From DATMER01 sp963844885 (GTDB lineage Bacteria > Acidobacteriota > Thermoanaerobaculia > Multivoradales > UBA5704): a stretch of DNA of 64,000 bases. This document shows positions 43,622-53,052 of the stretch, piece after piece; the stretch's first letter is position 1; every line of letters starts with the position of its first letter. The stretch covers positions 62,001 through 126,000 of the forward strand of contig CAWJQA010000006.1 of assembly GCA_963844885.1 (NCBI GenBank), written 5' to 3'. The notes below the pieces were generated by a model. That model was given only the letters and a program-made list of their open reading frames with translations. It made no database searches and was not told the origin of the DNA. The translations under genes and the position numbers were made by a program.

Positions 43622-44161
43622 ATGGAGACCGTCATTTTCCTGCTGTTCGCGATGCTGGCCGTAGCCTCCTCGCTCGTCGTGGTGATGCACAGGAACCCCG
43701 TGTACTCCACCATGAGCCTGGTCGTCACGCTGTTTTCCGTGGCGGTGCTCTTCGTGCTCCTGGGCGCTCCGTTCATCGGCGCGCTCCAGGTGCTGATCTA
43801 CACCGGCGCCATCGTGGTGCTGTTCCTCTTCGTGCTCATGCTGCTGAACATCACGCGCGAGGAGACGGCGGTGTCGACCCAGAAAGGCCAGCTCCTGGCC
43901 GCCGTGCTCGGCGCGGTGGTCTTCGGCGGCATGATCCTCGTGCTGTTCTGGAACGCCGCCAGGCCGATGGACCCGATGACGCAAGAGCTGGTCTCCATGA
44001 AGGGTCTGGCGCGCGGCCTGTTCACCGACTACCTGCTGCCGTTCGAGATCGTGGGCCTGCTGCTGCTGGTGGCCGTCATCGGCGCCACGGTCGCCGCCCG
44101 CCGGCCGCCGCAGCCCGAACCGACCGCGACTTCGGAGACCCTGGAGGAAATCGAGCCGTGA
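43622..44161 (+). CDS. nuoJ: NADH-quinone oxidoreductase subunit J
   Basis: A 179-residue membrane subunit with five helices (VIFLLFAMLAVASSLVVVMH; MSLVVTLFSVAVLFVLLGAPF; ALQVLIYTGAIVVLFLFVLML; GQLLAAVLGAVVFGGMILVLF; IVGLLLLVAVIGATVAARR). ALQVLIYTGAIVVLFLFV is the family core. AGGAG precedes the ATG. It overlaps nuoK by GTGA. Intact frame. Confidence 0.95.
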   Translation: METVIFLLFAMLAVASSLVVVMHRNPVYSTMSLVVTLFSVAVLFVLLGAPFIGALQVLIYTGAIVVLFLFVLMLLNITREETAVSTQKGQLLAAVLGAVVFGGMILVLFWNAARPMDPMTQELVSMKGLARGLFTDYLLPFEIVGLLLLVAVIGATVAARRPPQPEPTATSETLEEIEP

Positions 44162-44463
44162 GCGTCCCTGTTACCTGGTATCTCCTGCTCTCGGCGCTGC
44201 TCTTCGCGATCGGCGCCGTCGGCGCGCTGACCCGGCGCAACGGCATCAGCATCTTCCTGTCGATCGAGCTGATGCTCAACGCCGGCAATCTGGCCCTGAT
44301 CGCCTACGCGCGCCAGTGGGTGCAGCACACCGGCCAGATCGTCGTCTTCTTCGTCATGGCGGTCGCCGCCGCCGAGGCCGCCATCGGCCTCGCGCTGTTC
44401 ATCGCCGTCTACCGCCAGCGCCGTACGATCGACGTCAACCGAATCAACCTGATGCGCTGGTAG
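44158..44463 (+). CDS. nuoK: NADH-quinone oxidoreductase subunit K
   Basis: A 101-residue subunit with three helices and the two conserved Glu-bearing helices of the proton path: ISIFLSIELMLNAGNLALIA and FVMAVAAAEAAIGLALFIAVYR. GTG at 44158 overlaps the nuoJ stop. Intact, and directly followed by nuoL. Confidence 0.96.
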   Translation: MSVPVTWYLLLSALLFAIGAVGALTRRNGISIFLSIELMLNAGNLALIAYARQWVQHTGQIVVFFVMAVAAAEAAIGLALFIAVYRQRRTIDVNRINLMRW

Positions 44464-44481
44464 GGGCTTTCATCAAACGCC

Positions 44482-46439
44482 ATGCTCGACCTGATCTGGC
44501 TCATCCCGATCCTCCCCCTGGCCGGCGCCGCGCTCAACGGGCTGCTCGGCCGCCGTCCGCCCAAGGCCCTGGTCACCGCGATCGGTGTGGGAGCGCCTCT
44601 GCTCTCGCTGCTCCTCGCGCTGGGCTGCCTTCTCCAGTATCTCGCCGGCGGCCAGGAATTCGTTCGAAAAGATCTATTACGGCTGGACCGCCGGCCCGCT
44701 CGCGATCGACGTCGGCTTCCTGCTCGACCGGCTGTCGGCGGTGATGCTCTTCGTGGTCACCTTCGTCGGCTTCCTGATCCACGTCTACTCCGTGGGCTAC
44801 ATGGGGCACGACGCGGGCTACCGGCGCTACTTCGCGTACCTGAACCTGTTCATGTGCGCGATGCTGCTGCTGGTCCTCGGCAACAACTATCTGGTGATGT
44901 TCGTGGGCTGGGAGGGTGTCGGGCTCTGCTCGTACCTTCTGATCGGCTTCTACTTCGATCAGGATTTCCCGCCCTACGCGGGCAAGAAGGCGTTCATCGT
45001 CAACCGTATCGGCGACTTCGCCTTCCTGGTGGGGATGTTCGCGCTGATCGCCACGTTCGGGACGCTGCGCTATCACACGATCTTCGAACAGATCGCTGCG
45101 AATCCGGGCCTGCTTCAGGGAAGCTATGCGCTGGGCCTGACGCTCGCCGGGTTCATCGCGCTCTGCTTCTTCATCGGCGCAACGGGAAAGAGCGCGCAGA
45201 TCCCGCTGTTCGTCTGGCTGCCGGACGCCATGGCCGGTCCGACGCCGGTCTCGGCCCTCATCCATGCGGCCACGATGGTCACGGCGGGCGTCTACATGGT
45301 GGCGCGCTCGAACGCGATCTATCAGCTCGCGCCGGGGATTTCGCTCCTGGTCGCCACGATCGGCGCGCTCACCGCGATCTTCGCCGCGACGATCGGCCTG
45401 GCGCAGAACGGACATCAAGAAGGTTCTCGCCTACTCCACCGTCTCGCAGCTCGGCTACATGTTCCTGGCCGCGGGCCTCGGTGCCTACTCGGCGGCGATC
45501 TTCCACGTGATGACGCACGCGTTTTTCAAGGCTCTCCTCTTCCTCGGCTCCGGCTCGGTGATTCACGCCATGGGCGGCGAGCAGGACATGCGGAAGATGG
45601 GCGACCTGAAATCCCGTCTGCCGCACACGCACCGGACGTTCTGGATCGGCACGCTCGCCATCGCCGGCATCCCGCCGCTCGCCGGCTTCTTCAGCAAGGA
45701 CGAGATCCTGCACTCCGCGGCCTCGTCGCACTTCCCCGGCCACTGGCTGCTCTGGCTGGTGGGTCTGATCACGGCCGGCCTGACGGCGTTCTACATGGTC
45801 GAGGGCGTTCTACATGACGTTCCACGGCAAGTTCCGGGGGACGCACGAGCAGGAGCACCACCTCCACGAGTCGCCGCTGGTCGATGCTCGCGCCGCTCTA
45901 CATCCTGGCGGCCGGCGCCGTCGTGGCCGGCTGGGTGGGGATTCCGGAGCTGCTCGGCGGCGGCAACCGGTTCCATCACTTCCTGGAGCCGGTGATCGTC
46001 AAGCTTTCGGAAGCCGGCGAGCACGGCCTCGGGACGGGGCTCGACGTGGGGTTTGGTGATCCTCGCCACCGGCCTCGCCGCGGCGGGCATTTTCTTCGCG
46101 CGCTCGATCTACCGTCCGAGCCGACGCGCTGGAGCGCGGCGCGAGCTGGGCGGCGCGCTTCCCGGCGGTGCATCGCCTCCTGGTCAACAAGTATTACGTC
46201 GACGAGATCTACGACCGGCTCATCGTCCGGCCGCTGGCCGCCCTGTCGCGCGTGTTCTGGAAGGGGGTCGATACCGTCCTGATCGACGGCTCGATCAACG
46301 CCGGCGCCTGGCTCACCGAGCTCACCGGCGAGGTCGGCCGGCTGCAGCACCACGGGCAATGTCCGCAACTACGCGCTCTACTTCTTCCTGCGGCGTGATC
46401 GTGCCTCTTCGGCTGGCTCATCTTGCTGATCGGACCGCC
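44482..46439 (+). CDS. nuoL: NADH-quinone oxidoreductase subunit L (many frameshifts)
   Basis: The antiporter-like subunit at the far end of the membrane arm. Conserved blocks continue across frames: SVGYMGHDAGYRRYFAYLN, GWEGVGLCSYLLIGFY, GKSAQIPLFVWLPDAMAG with PTPVSALIHAATMV, DIKKVLAYSTVSQLGYMF, and FSKDEILHSA. Shifts occur near 44662, 45410, 45803, 45877, 46052, 46121, 46350, 46391 and 46404, and every one is +1. The C-terminal long amphipathic helix region is present (NKYYVDEIYDRLIVRPLAAL). The 3' end is uncertain by some bases. Confidence 0.9.
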
Positions 46440-48029
46440 ATGGAAACGTTTCTCGATCTTCTCTTCGGCAATTCGCTGACCCGCCTGGTCTTCTTCCCGG
46501 CGCTGGCCTGCCTGCCGCTGCTCTTGCGCCCCAGGACGGCCGCGAAGGCGGTCAAGGTCTACACCCTGATCGCCTCGCTCGTCGAGCTCGCCTTCGGCCT
46601 CCGATGATCTGGCCGGCCGACCTGGCGGCCGACGGCTCGTTCCCGCTCGCGCGGGACGGCCGGCTGCCCTGGATCGAGAGCTACGGCATCTCCTACGACC
46701 TCGCCATGGACGGCATTTCGATGCCGCTGGTGATGCTCGCGAATCTTCCTGGTGCCGCATCGTGCTCCTGGGCTCGTGGAAGGGGATCGAGAAGCACTGG
46801 GCCGCCTTCGGCGCCTCGATGCTGCTGCTCACGACCGGCATGCTGGGCGCGCTCGCTCGCCTACGACCTCTTCCTGTTCTACGTCTTCTGGGAGGTCATG
46901 CTCATCCCGATGTACCTGCTCATCGGGATCTGGGGCGGCGAGCGGCGGATCTACGCGGCCGTCAAGTTCTTCCTCTACACCATGGCGGGCAGCCTGCTGA
47001 TGCTGGTCGCCATCCTGTGGCTGGCCTGGACGCTTCAAGGCGCTCGACGGCGGCGTCTGGAGCTTCGCCTACGAGGACATGCTGCGACTCGACTTCCCGC
47101 TGCCACCAGCAGATCTGGCTGTTCGCGGCGTTCGCGCTCGCCTTCGCCATCAAGGTGCCGATGTTCCCGTTCCACACCTGGCTGCCGGACGCGCACGTCG
47201 AGGCGCCGACCGGCGGCTCGGTGATCCTGGCCGGCATCCTGCTGAAGCTCGGCACCTACGGCTTCCTGCGCTTCGCGCATGCCGCTCTTCCCGAAGGCGA
47301 CCGAGCGAGGCGCGCCGCTCCTGGTGGCGCTGGCGCTGATCGGCATCCTCTACGGCGCGCTGGTGGCCTGGGTGCAGGAGGACATGAAGAAGCTGGTCGC
47401 CTACTCCTCGGTCGCCCACCTCGGGTTCGTGATGCTCGGGCTGCTCGCCATCGACTCAGATCGCCTGGGCAGGGTGCGCTGCTCCAGATGGTCAACCACG
47501 GCCTCTCGACCGGCGCGCTCTTCCTCCTGGTCGGCATGATCTACGAGCGGCGCCACACGCAAGAAGTTCGCCGAGTTCGGCGGCCTCGCGGCGGTGATGC
47601 CGGTGTTCGCCGTTCTTCCTGATCTTTTCGACGCTGGCCTCGGTCGGCCTGCCGGCGCTGAACGGCTTCGTGGGCGAGTTCCTGATCCTGCTCGGGCGCC
47701 TATCGCTCGCTGGGCTGGCCGGCGGTCGGTGGCGACGGCCGGCGTGGTGCTCGCGGCCGTCTACCTGCTCAAGATGCTCCAGCGCACGCTCTGGGGACCG
47801 ATCACCAAGGAGGAGAACCGCGGCCTCTGCCGATCTGTCGCTGCGCGAGATCGCGGCGCTCGTCGCCGCTCTGCGTCCTCATGCTCTGGATCGGCGTAGC
47901 CCCGAGCCGTTCCTCAAGCCGACCGCGGCCGGCGCTCGATCGCGACGCGCTGACCGCTCACCCGAGCAGCCCGTGGCGCCAGCCCGACGTGCGCCGAGGT
48001 CGACGCTCCGGCAGGAGGAGGGCCGATGA
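46440..48029 (+). CDS. nuoM: NADH-quinone oxidoreductase subunit M (many frameshifts)
   Basis: The second antiporter-like subunit. Blocks are spread over all three frames: YDLAMDGISMPLVML, LFLFYVFWEVMLIPMYLLIG, FAIKVPMFPFHTWLPDAHVE with APTGGSVILAGILLKLGTYG, EDMKKLVAYSSVAHLGFVML, VNHGLSTGALFLLVGMIYER, and GLPALNGFVGEF in damaged form. Shifts lie about every 60-150 bp. The start at 46440 and the stop at 48029, overlapping nuoN, are reliable. Confidence 0.9.
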
Positions 48030-49528
48030 GCCGCGCCGACCCGATGAGCCTGCTGCCCGAGACGATCCCTCCGGCGCGGGGACCGTGATTGCTCCTCCTC
48101 GCGACGCCGTCGCGCCCGAGCTGCGCCTGGCATTCACCGCGCCTGGCGCTGTTCGCCACCGTGGCTCGCGGCCTGGGGCGCCTGGCGATGCGCCTGGAGC
48201 TGGTCCCGGGCCACTCTGGAGACTCCGACCGCTGCACCTGTCGGCGGGCTGCTGGAGACGAGCAGCATCACCGTGCGGTCGTCGCTCGTGATCCTGCTCG
48301 CCACCGGCCTCTGCCTGCTCGCATCCCAGGGCTACCTGCGGCGCGAGGGCATCCTCTCGGGCGAGTACCACGCGCTGCTGCTCTGGTGCGCGACCGGCCT
48401 TCTGCTGATGCTTGCGCGGCACCGAGCTGCTGACGATCTTCCTGGCGCTGGAGCTGCTCTCGTTCTGCCTCTACTCGCTCGCCGTGCTTCCACCGGCGGC
48501 TCGCGATCGCGAGCGAGGCGGCGATCAAGTACTTTCTGATGGGCGCCTTCGTCAGCGTCGTTCGTGCTCTACGGCATGGCGCTCGTCTACGGCGCCACCG
48601 GCACCACCCGGCTCGGCGGAGATCGGCGCGAAGCTGTCGGCCTCGGGAGGCTTCACCGCTCGGCGCGAGCCTGGGCCTGCTCCTGCTGGTGCGCCGGCTT
48701 CGGGTTCAAGATGAGCCTCGTGCCGTTCCACGCCTGGTCGCCCGGACACCTACCAGGGTGCGCCGTCGCCGTTCGTGGCGTTCCTTTCGGTGGCGCCGAA
48801 GGTGGCGAGCGCGCTGGTGCTCTTCCGCCTGCTGGAGGCGGTGGTCCAGGGCGGCGTGCCGGTCGCCATCCACAAGTGGTCGGTGGTGGTGGCGATGCTC
48901 TCGGTGCTGTCGATGCTGGTGGGCAACCTGCTGGCGCTCGCGCAGCGCGACATCAAGCGCATGCTGGCCTACTCGGGCATCGCGCACATGGGCTACCTGC
49001 TGCTGGCGCTGGTGGTCATCGAGCACGGCGAGCGCGGCGACCGCGGCTCGCTGATGCCGGTGATCGTCTACCTCCTCGCCTACGTGCTGATGAACGCCGG
49101 TGCCTTGCGGTGGTGACGATGCTCTACAGCCGGCCGGGCGAGCAGCACCTGATCACCGATCTCTCGGGGTATGGCTACCGCTATCCGCTGCTGGGCGCCT
49201 GCCTGGGCGTCTGCATGCTGTCACTCGCGGGCATCCCGCCGACCGCCGGCTTCCTCGGCAAGTACCTGGTCTTCCTGAACGCGGTCGGGCGACGGGCTCG
49301 TCGGCCTCGCGGTGCTCGGCAGTGCTGGCCAGCCTGATCGGCGTCTTCTACTACCTGCGGGTCATCTACATCCTCTACATGAAGGCCGAGGAGAGGCAGC
49401 CCGAGGGCCTGCTGCTCGACATCTGGGGCCGGACCGGGGCGGTTGTGGCGGCCCTGGGCACGCTGGCGCTCGGAATCTGGCCCACGGGACTGTTGCAGTG
49501 GCTTCTCGAGGCGACGACGTCGAAGTGA
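48026..49528 (+). CDS. nuoN: NADH-quinone oxidoreductase subunit N (many frameshifts)
   Basis: The third antiporter-like subunit. The 5' third is badly shifted (ELLTIFLALELLSFCLYSLAV is one readable block). From 48775 it reads well: FLSVAPKVASALVLFRLLE, LVGNLLALAQRDIKRMLAYSG, IAHMGYLLLALVVI, and CMLSLAGIPPTAGFLGKYLVF. AGGAGG precedes the ATG at 48026. The stop overlaps the GTG of rex. Confidence 0.9.
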
Positions 49529-50151
49529 CCGGGTCCGAGGAGGTCTCTCCTCTCACCCTGAACCGGCTCTCCTTCTACCTGCGGTGCCTGCGGCACCTGC
49601 AGGAGCTGGGGATCAAGCGCGTCTCCTCGCAGGAGCTCGCCCAGCGCTACCACCTGTCCGCGCCGCAGATCCGCAAGGATCTGGCGCAGTTCGGGGAGTT
49701 CGGCATCCGCGGCGTCGGCTACGAGGTGGACGAGCTCGCGGACCACCTGAGCTCCCTCATGGGCCTGGACCGCCAGCACCTGCTCGTCATCGTGGGCATG
49801 GGGAACCTCGGCACGGCCCTCTCTCAATATCTGGGCTTCAACTATGGCGCCTTCCACGTGGTGGCGGGAGTGGACAACGACCCCGGGAAGGTCGGCCGCA
49901 AGATCGCCGGCTTCAAGATCCGCCACACCTCGGAGCTGGCGGCCGTGGTGCGCGAGTCCGGTGCGGAGATCGGCGTCCTGGCCGTCCCGGCCGAGGCGGC
50001 CCAGGAAAACTACGAGGCCCTCGCCGCCGCCGGAATCAAAGCGGTCCTCAACTTCGCCCCGGTGCGCGTGCAGCGCATCGAGGACGCGCTTCTCAAGAAC
50101 GTCGACCTGCGGATCAATCTCGAAGAGCTGGCTTTCTTCCTGCGGCGCTAA
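49525..50151 (+). CDS. rex: Redox-sensing transcriptional repressor Rex
   Basis: A 208-residue NADH/NAD+-sensing repressor. The N-terminal winged helix has LTLNRLSFYLRCLRHLQE and RYHLSAPQIRKDLAQFGEFG, then GVGYEV. The Rossmann domain has VIVGMGNLGTALSQY (near 90), VVAGVDNDPGKVG, and AVPAEAAQENYEALAAAGIKA. The C-terminal swapped helix (NVDLRINLEELAFFLRR) is present. GTG at 49525 overlaps the nuoN stop, so Rex is translated with the NADH dehydrogenase it probably controls through the operator at 38686-38703. Confidence 0.95.
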   Translation: MTGSEEVSPLTLNRLSFYLRCLRHLQELGIKRVSSQELAQRYHLSAPQIRKDLAQFGEFGIRGVGYEVDELADHLSSLMGLDRQHLLVIVGMGNLGTALSQYLGFNYGAFHVVAGVDNDPGKVGRKIAGFKIRHTSELAAVVRESGAEIGVLAVPAEAAQENYEALAAAGIKAVLNFAPVRVQRIEDALLKNVDLRINLEELAFFLRR

Positions 50152-50173
50152 CCGATTCGCCGGTCGGGGCATT

Positions 50174-50202
50174 GGGATGCAAGAGGGTTTGCGAGGGCGC
50201 GA
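50174..50202. repeat. Dispersed GGGATGCAAGAGGG repeat
   Basis: A 29-nt segment starting GGGATGCAAGAGGG and ending GAGGGCGCGA; a copy with three differences lies at 50623-50651, and a shorter relative (GTTTACGAGGACGCGACGG) at 52401-52420. All lie between genes. Along with the tandem repeats at 52.0 kb they mark 50.2-52.4 kb as repeat-rich. Confidence 0.55.
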
Positions 50203-50327
50203 GAGGACGCAACGGAGCCGACCGGCCTCGATCTCCCAGGCGCCAAAGCGCGGAGGAGCGACGGGTGCGTGGATACCTGCCGCGAGCGGCCGGAAAGCGC
50301 TGGGAGCTTCGGCGAAGCGTCAGGTAT

Positions 50328-50558
50328 TCAGCCCCAGGCGTCCGTGTCCTCCGTCTCTTGCCATACATGTGGCTCTTGATCAACCTCTTCAGTTCTTTTA
50401 TCTCCTCTTTCATCTCCATGCGGAAGATCGAGCTTGCCGCTTAGGCCACGTATCTTCTCAACAACAGCAAGAACTTCAACGTCCGTCTGCGCGGGGTCCT
50501 CAATCTGCTTCGCGGACTCGCGAATTGCGTCCAGATAGGCAATCAACTCGTGGTTCAT
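50328..50558 (-). CDS. Small hypothetical protein
   Basis: A 76-residue reading frame with lower GC than its surroundings: helical start (HELIAYLDAIRESAKQIED), acidic tail. An overlapping frame from 50419 encodes a coiled-coil-like MEMKEEIKELKRLIKSHMYG. One shift could join the two, so the true gene may be longer or may end differently. No family recognised. The rest of 50152-50895 holds two copies of a dispersed repeat and nothing else that I can support. Confidence 0.4.
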   Translation of the reverse strand: MNHELIAYLDAIRESAKQIEDPAQTDVEVLAVVEKIRGLSGKLDLPHGDERGDKRTEEVDQEPHVWQETEDTDAWG

Positions 50559-50895
50559 GACACTCCATTTGCCTTGCGGCGATCGTGGTGACGCGCGACT
50601 AGATTACCACAACTGGGGCTCTGGGATGCAAGAGGGATTGTGAGGGCGCGACGGAGAGCCGTGCCTCACTCACGCTCAGGGTTGGATTCCGGTAGTTCTG
50701 TGAGAGTTGACACTGTTGCGGATGCTCCGTCAACGCTCTCCTCTTTGGTCGCGATGTTGGCGAGTTTGCGACAGTCGGACAGGAGTTCACGTACCACCGC
50801 CTCCACCTCCTGCGACCTGGGTGCCCAGTAATCGATTGCAATTGAGCGGTCCTCTGCACCCGCCCGGAGATGGAGCTTCTTGAACGCGAGCTCTC

Positions 50896-51900
50896 TCAAG
50901 CTGTGTTGCGCATGAAGCGCAAGCTCGCTGCCGTTGAGCCAGAAGAGGTGAAGGTGAGATCGCCATTCGAGTAGCAGGTAAGAATGGATCGCGGACAGAT
51001 GAGAGGCTCTTTGACGTTGAAAGAGCCCTTCTGGGCTCCCGTACCCCAAGTAATCTCGCATCCTAAGGAGGAAAGGCAGTATTTCAAGAGGGACTCGATG
51101 ACGTTCACTTGTGCCGGTGTCAGTCGGTTTGCGGCGTCAGCGAAGTAAGAAGCACGATCCCAGCGTTTGCGAGATGATGCCAAAGTTTTTACGGTGATCG
51201 CGCGCTTGACCAGGCGAGCTTCCTCGGTATAGCCGAAGAGGGTTGGCGCCACTATCTTCAATCCACCGTGGGAGTATTGGCGCGCCTCGACAAGCAACAC
51301 CTCGGATCGCTCCATTTGGCGGTTCAGGAAGTCTACGACGCTGCGAAGCTCGGGGGATGAGTTTTCGAGGAAGAACACGATGCGTAGCTGACCTTCGCGT
51401 AGGTTCTGTTGAATGAGGTCGAAGTAGTCGTCGATCGTGGGTTCATCGGTGGGTGCGAGTCTCCTGAGGGCGTCGTCGATGGTCGAGCCGGATGCTTGAG
51501 CAGTCTGGGTCGCAACCTCGCGCAGGTTCTCCTTGGTCCAGTAGTGATGGCCGTTGGCTGCGTATTCCAGCATCTGCCCTACGATCTCGCGACGAGCCCG
51601 GGTATCGGCGCAACGCTTACATTCGACAAACGTGGGCACGGCGTCCTGGTCGGCGAAGAGAAAATCGATGCTCCAACGATCTGTGCCGGTGCCAGGATCT
51701 GGGACCGGCATCTCTCGCTTCAGGAGAAGCCAGCGACGAGGATCTTCGGGATCGATCTGATCACCCGGAAGGAGGTCGGGATTCCTCTCGAGGATGCGCT
51801 GAAGCTCAAGGTCTTCGTTCTTGCAGCCGATCCGCGCCATCGCAGTCGTGCTGCCGTCGCCGTGAATCGCATACACGGTTGCCACTGGCGCCACCTCCAT
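50896..51900 (-). CDS. PD-(D/E)XK nuclease-like protein
   Basis: A 334-residue protein with lower GC than average. The N-terminal third looks like a NucS/DUF91-type nuclease core: ERNPDLLPGDQI, WSIDFLF (Asp), PTFVECKR (ExK) and EIVGQMLEYAANG (QxxxY-type motif). The C-terminal part (RSVVDFLNRQMERSEVLLVEARQY) is less clear. ATG at 51900 is preferred because a conserved promoter ends 13 nt upstream; longer frames run into the 42-bp repeat array. A DNA repair or defence role is plausible, but no restriction or methylase gene is next to it. Confidence 0.65.
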   Translation of the reverse strand: MEVAPVATVYAIHGDGSTTAMARIGCKNEDLELQRILERNPDLLPGDQIDPEDPRRWLLLKREMPVPDPGTGTDRWSIDFLFADQDAVPTFVECKRCADTRARREIVGQMLEYAANGHHYWTKENLREVATQTAQASGSTIDDALRRLAPTDEPTIDDYFDLIQQNLREGQLRIVFFLENSSPELRSVVDFLNRQMERSEVLLVEARQYSHGGLKIVAPTLFGYTEEARLVKRAITVKTLASSRKRWDRASYFADAANRLTPAQVNVIESLLKYCLSSLGCEITWGTGAQKGSFNVKEPLICPRSILTCYSNGDLTFTSSGSTAASLRFMRNTA

Positions 51901-51913
51901 GCCGGACTCCAAT

Positions 51914-51943
51914 CCTATGATCCCGCTTCTCGAACGGCAAGCG
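51914..51943 (-). promoter_or_regulatory. Predicted near-leaderless promoter, copy 1
   Basis: On the reverse strand TTGCCG (-35), 17 nt, TAGGAT (-10) starting inside the ATCATAGG block, then 11 nt to the ATG at 51900. The 30-nt block matches 52962-52991 at 28 positions. A transcript would start within a few bases of the start codon. Confidence 0.6.
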
Positions 51944-52025
51944 CCAGTGCCGTAAGAACGCCCTCCCTCGACCGCGCCATCCGGCGCCTCCGCGGACGAA
52001 GGGAACGCCTCTTTCCCTCCATTCA

Positions 52026-52397
52026 GCAAGGCGCCGGATCGAGGGAAAGGGGCTCTCCCGCAGTCGGCGAGGCGCCGGATCGGGGGAAAGAGGCTTTCCC
52101 TACAGTCAGCAAGGCGCCGGATCGAGGGAAAGAGGCTTTCCCTACAGTCGGCGAGGCGCCGGATCGAGGGAAAGGGGCTTTCCCTACAGTCGGCGAGGCG
52201 CCGGATCGAGGGAAAGGGGCTTTCCCTGCAGTCGGCGAGGCGCCGGATCGAGGGAAAGGGGCTTTCCCTGCAGTCAGCGAGGCGCCGGATCGAGGGAAAG
52301 GGGCTTTCCCTGCAGTCAGCGAGGCGCCGGATCGAGGGAAAGGGGCTTTCCCTGCAGTCGGCGAGGCGCCAGATCGAGGGAAAGAGGCTTTCCCTCC
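52026..52397. repeat. Tandem array of nearly nine 42-bp repeats
   Basis: Units of 42 bp with the pattern GTCGGCGAGGCGCCGGATCG then AGGGAAAGGGGCTTTCCCTGCA, varying at a few sites. Each unit contains the hairpin GGGAAAG-GGG-CTTTCCC and the palindrome GGCGCC. Because 42 is a multiple of 3, all frames stay open and give false long proteins with a 14-residue repeat. It separates the nuclease-like gene from the FMN reductase gene. No spacers, so not CRISPR. Confidence 0.93.
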
Positions 52398-52402
52398 GGG
52401 GT

Positions 52403-52951
52403 TTACGAGGACGCGACGGAGCCGGCTCCGCCCTCGATGGCTCGGGCGAAGGCCGCGAGGCTCGCCCGCACCGTCGCCGAGATCTCCGGATGCGCGGCGA
52501 TGGCTTGCTCGTCCATGTTCTTCCCGCGGAGGTTGGCTTCGACGGACGCCTCCTCGACGAGGCGGCCGGACATGATCCTGACCGTCTCCGTCAGGGACGC
52601 CTGCACGTAGGGCGAGGCAGGCGAGGAGGCGTGGAACAGGGCGACCGGCTTCCCCACGAACTCCGAGCCGCCGACCAGCCAGTCGAGCGCGTTCTTGAGG
52701 GCTCCCGGCACGCCGTGCGCGTACTCCGGGCTCGAGATCAGGAGCCCGTCCGCCTCCCGCACCAGGACCCGGAAGGCCGTCACGGCCGGGGGCTCGTTCT
52801 CTTCGAGGTCCGGATTGAAGTGCGGAAGGCCGCCGAGGCCATCGTAGAGGACGACCTCGACGCCCTCGGGAGCCAGGGCCGCCGCCGCCCGGAGGAGCGC
52901 CGTGTTCGAGGAGACCCGCCTCAAGCTGCCGGAAATCGCCAGGAGCTTCAT
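52403..52951 (-). CDS. NADPH-dependent FMN reductase family protein
   Basis: A 182-residue flavodoxin-fold oxidoreductase. The FMN phosphate loop is SGSLRRVSSNTALLRAA at the N-terminus, and the family core is SPEYAHGVPGALKNALDWL (near 75). VGKPVALFHASS follows. Such enzymes reduce flavins, quinones, azo dyes or chromate. ATG at 52951 is supported by the promoter ending 10 nt upstream. The 3' end abuts the 42-bp repeat array. Confidence 0.9.
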   Translation of the reverse strand: MKLLAISGSLRRVSSNTALLRAAAALAPEGVEVVLYDGLGGLPHFNPDLEENEPPAVTAFRVLVREADGLLISSPEYAHGVPGALKNALDWLVGGSEFVGKPVALFHASSPASPYVQASLTETVRIMSGRLVEEASVEANLRGKNMDEQAIAAHPEISATVRASLAAFARAIEGGAGSVASS

Positions 52952-52961
52952 CGAGCCCAAG

Positions 52962-52991
52962 CCTATGATCCCGCTTCCCGGACGGCAAGCG
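52962..52991 (-). promoter_or_regulatory. Predicted near-leaderless promoter, copy 2
   Basis: TTGCCG, 17-nt spacer, TAGGCT, then 8 nt to the ATG of the FMN reductase. Differs from the copy at 51914-51943 at two of 30 positions. The predicted transcription start falls at or next to the A of the start codon. Confidence 0.6.
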
Positions 52992-53052
52992 GCCTTTCTC
53001 AAAGCACTTTCGATCGGGCGCCGGCCTCCGTGAGGTAAGATGCTCGCATTCC

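Noticed and set aside
44482..49528. Programmed frameshifting or true pseudogenes in nuoL, nuoM and nuoN
   Set aside because: Too many events with no slippery sites, all +1, in essential-type conserved genes, and conserved protein resumes each time; insertion errors are simpler.
52026..52397. CRISPR array or a repeat-protein gene
   Set aside because: No spacers; the open frames on both strands follow from a 42-bp period (a multiple of 3) and have no start context or known domain.
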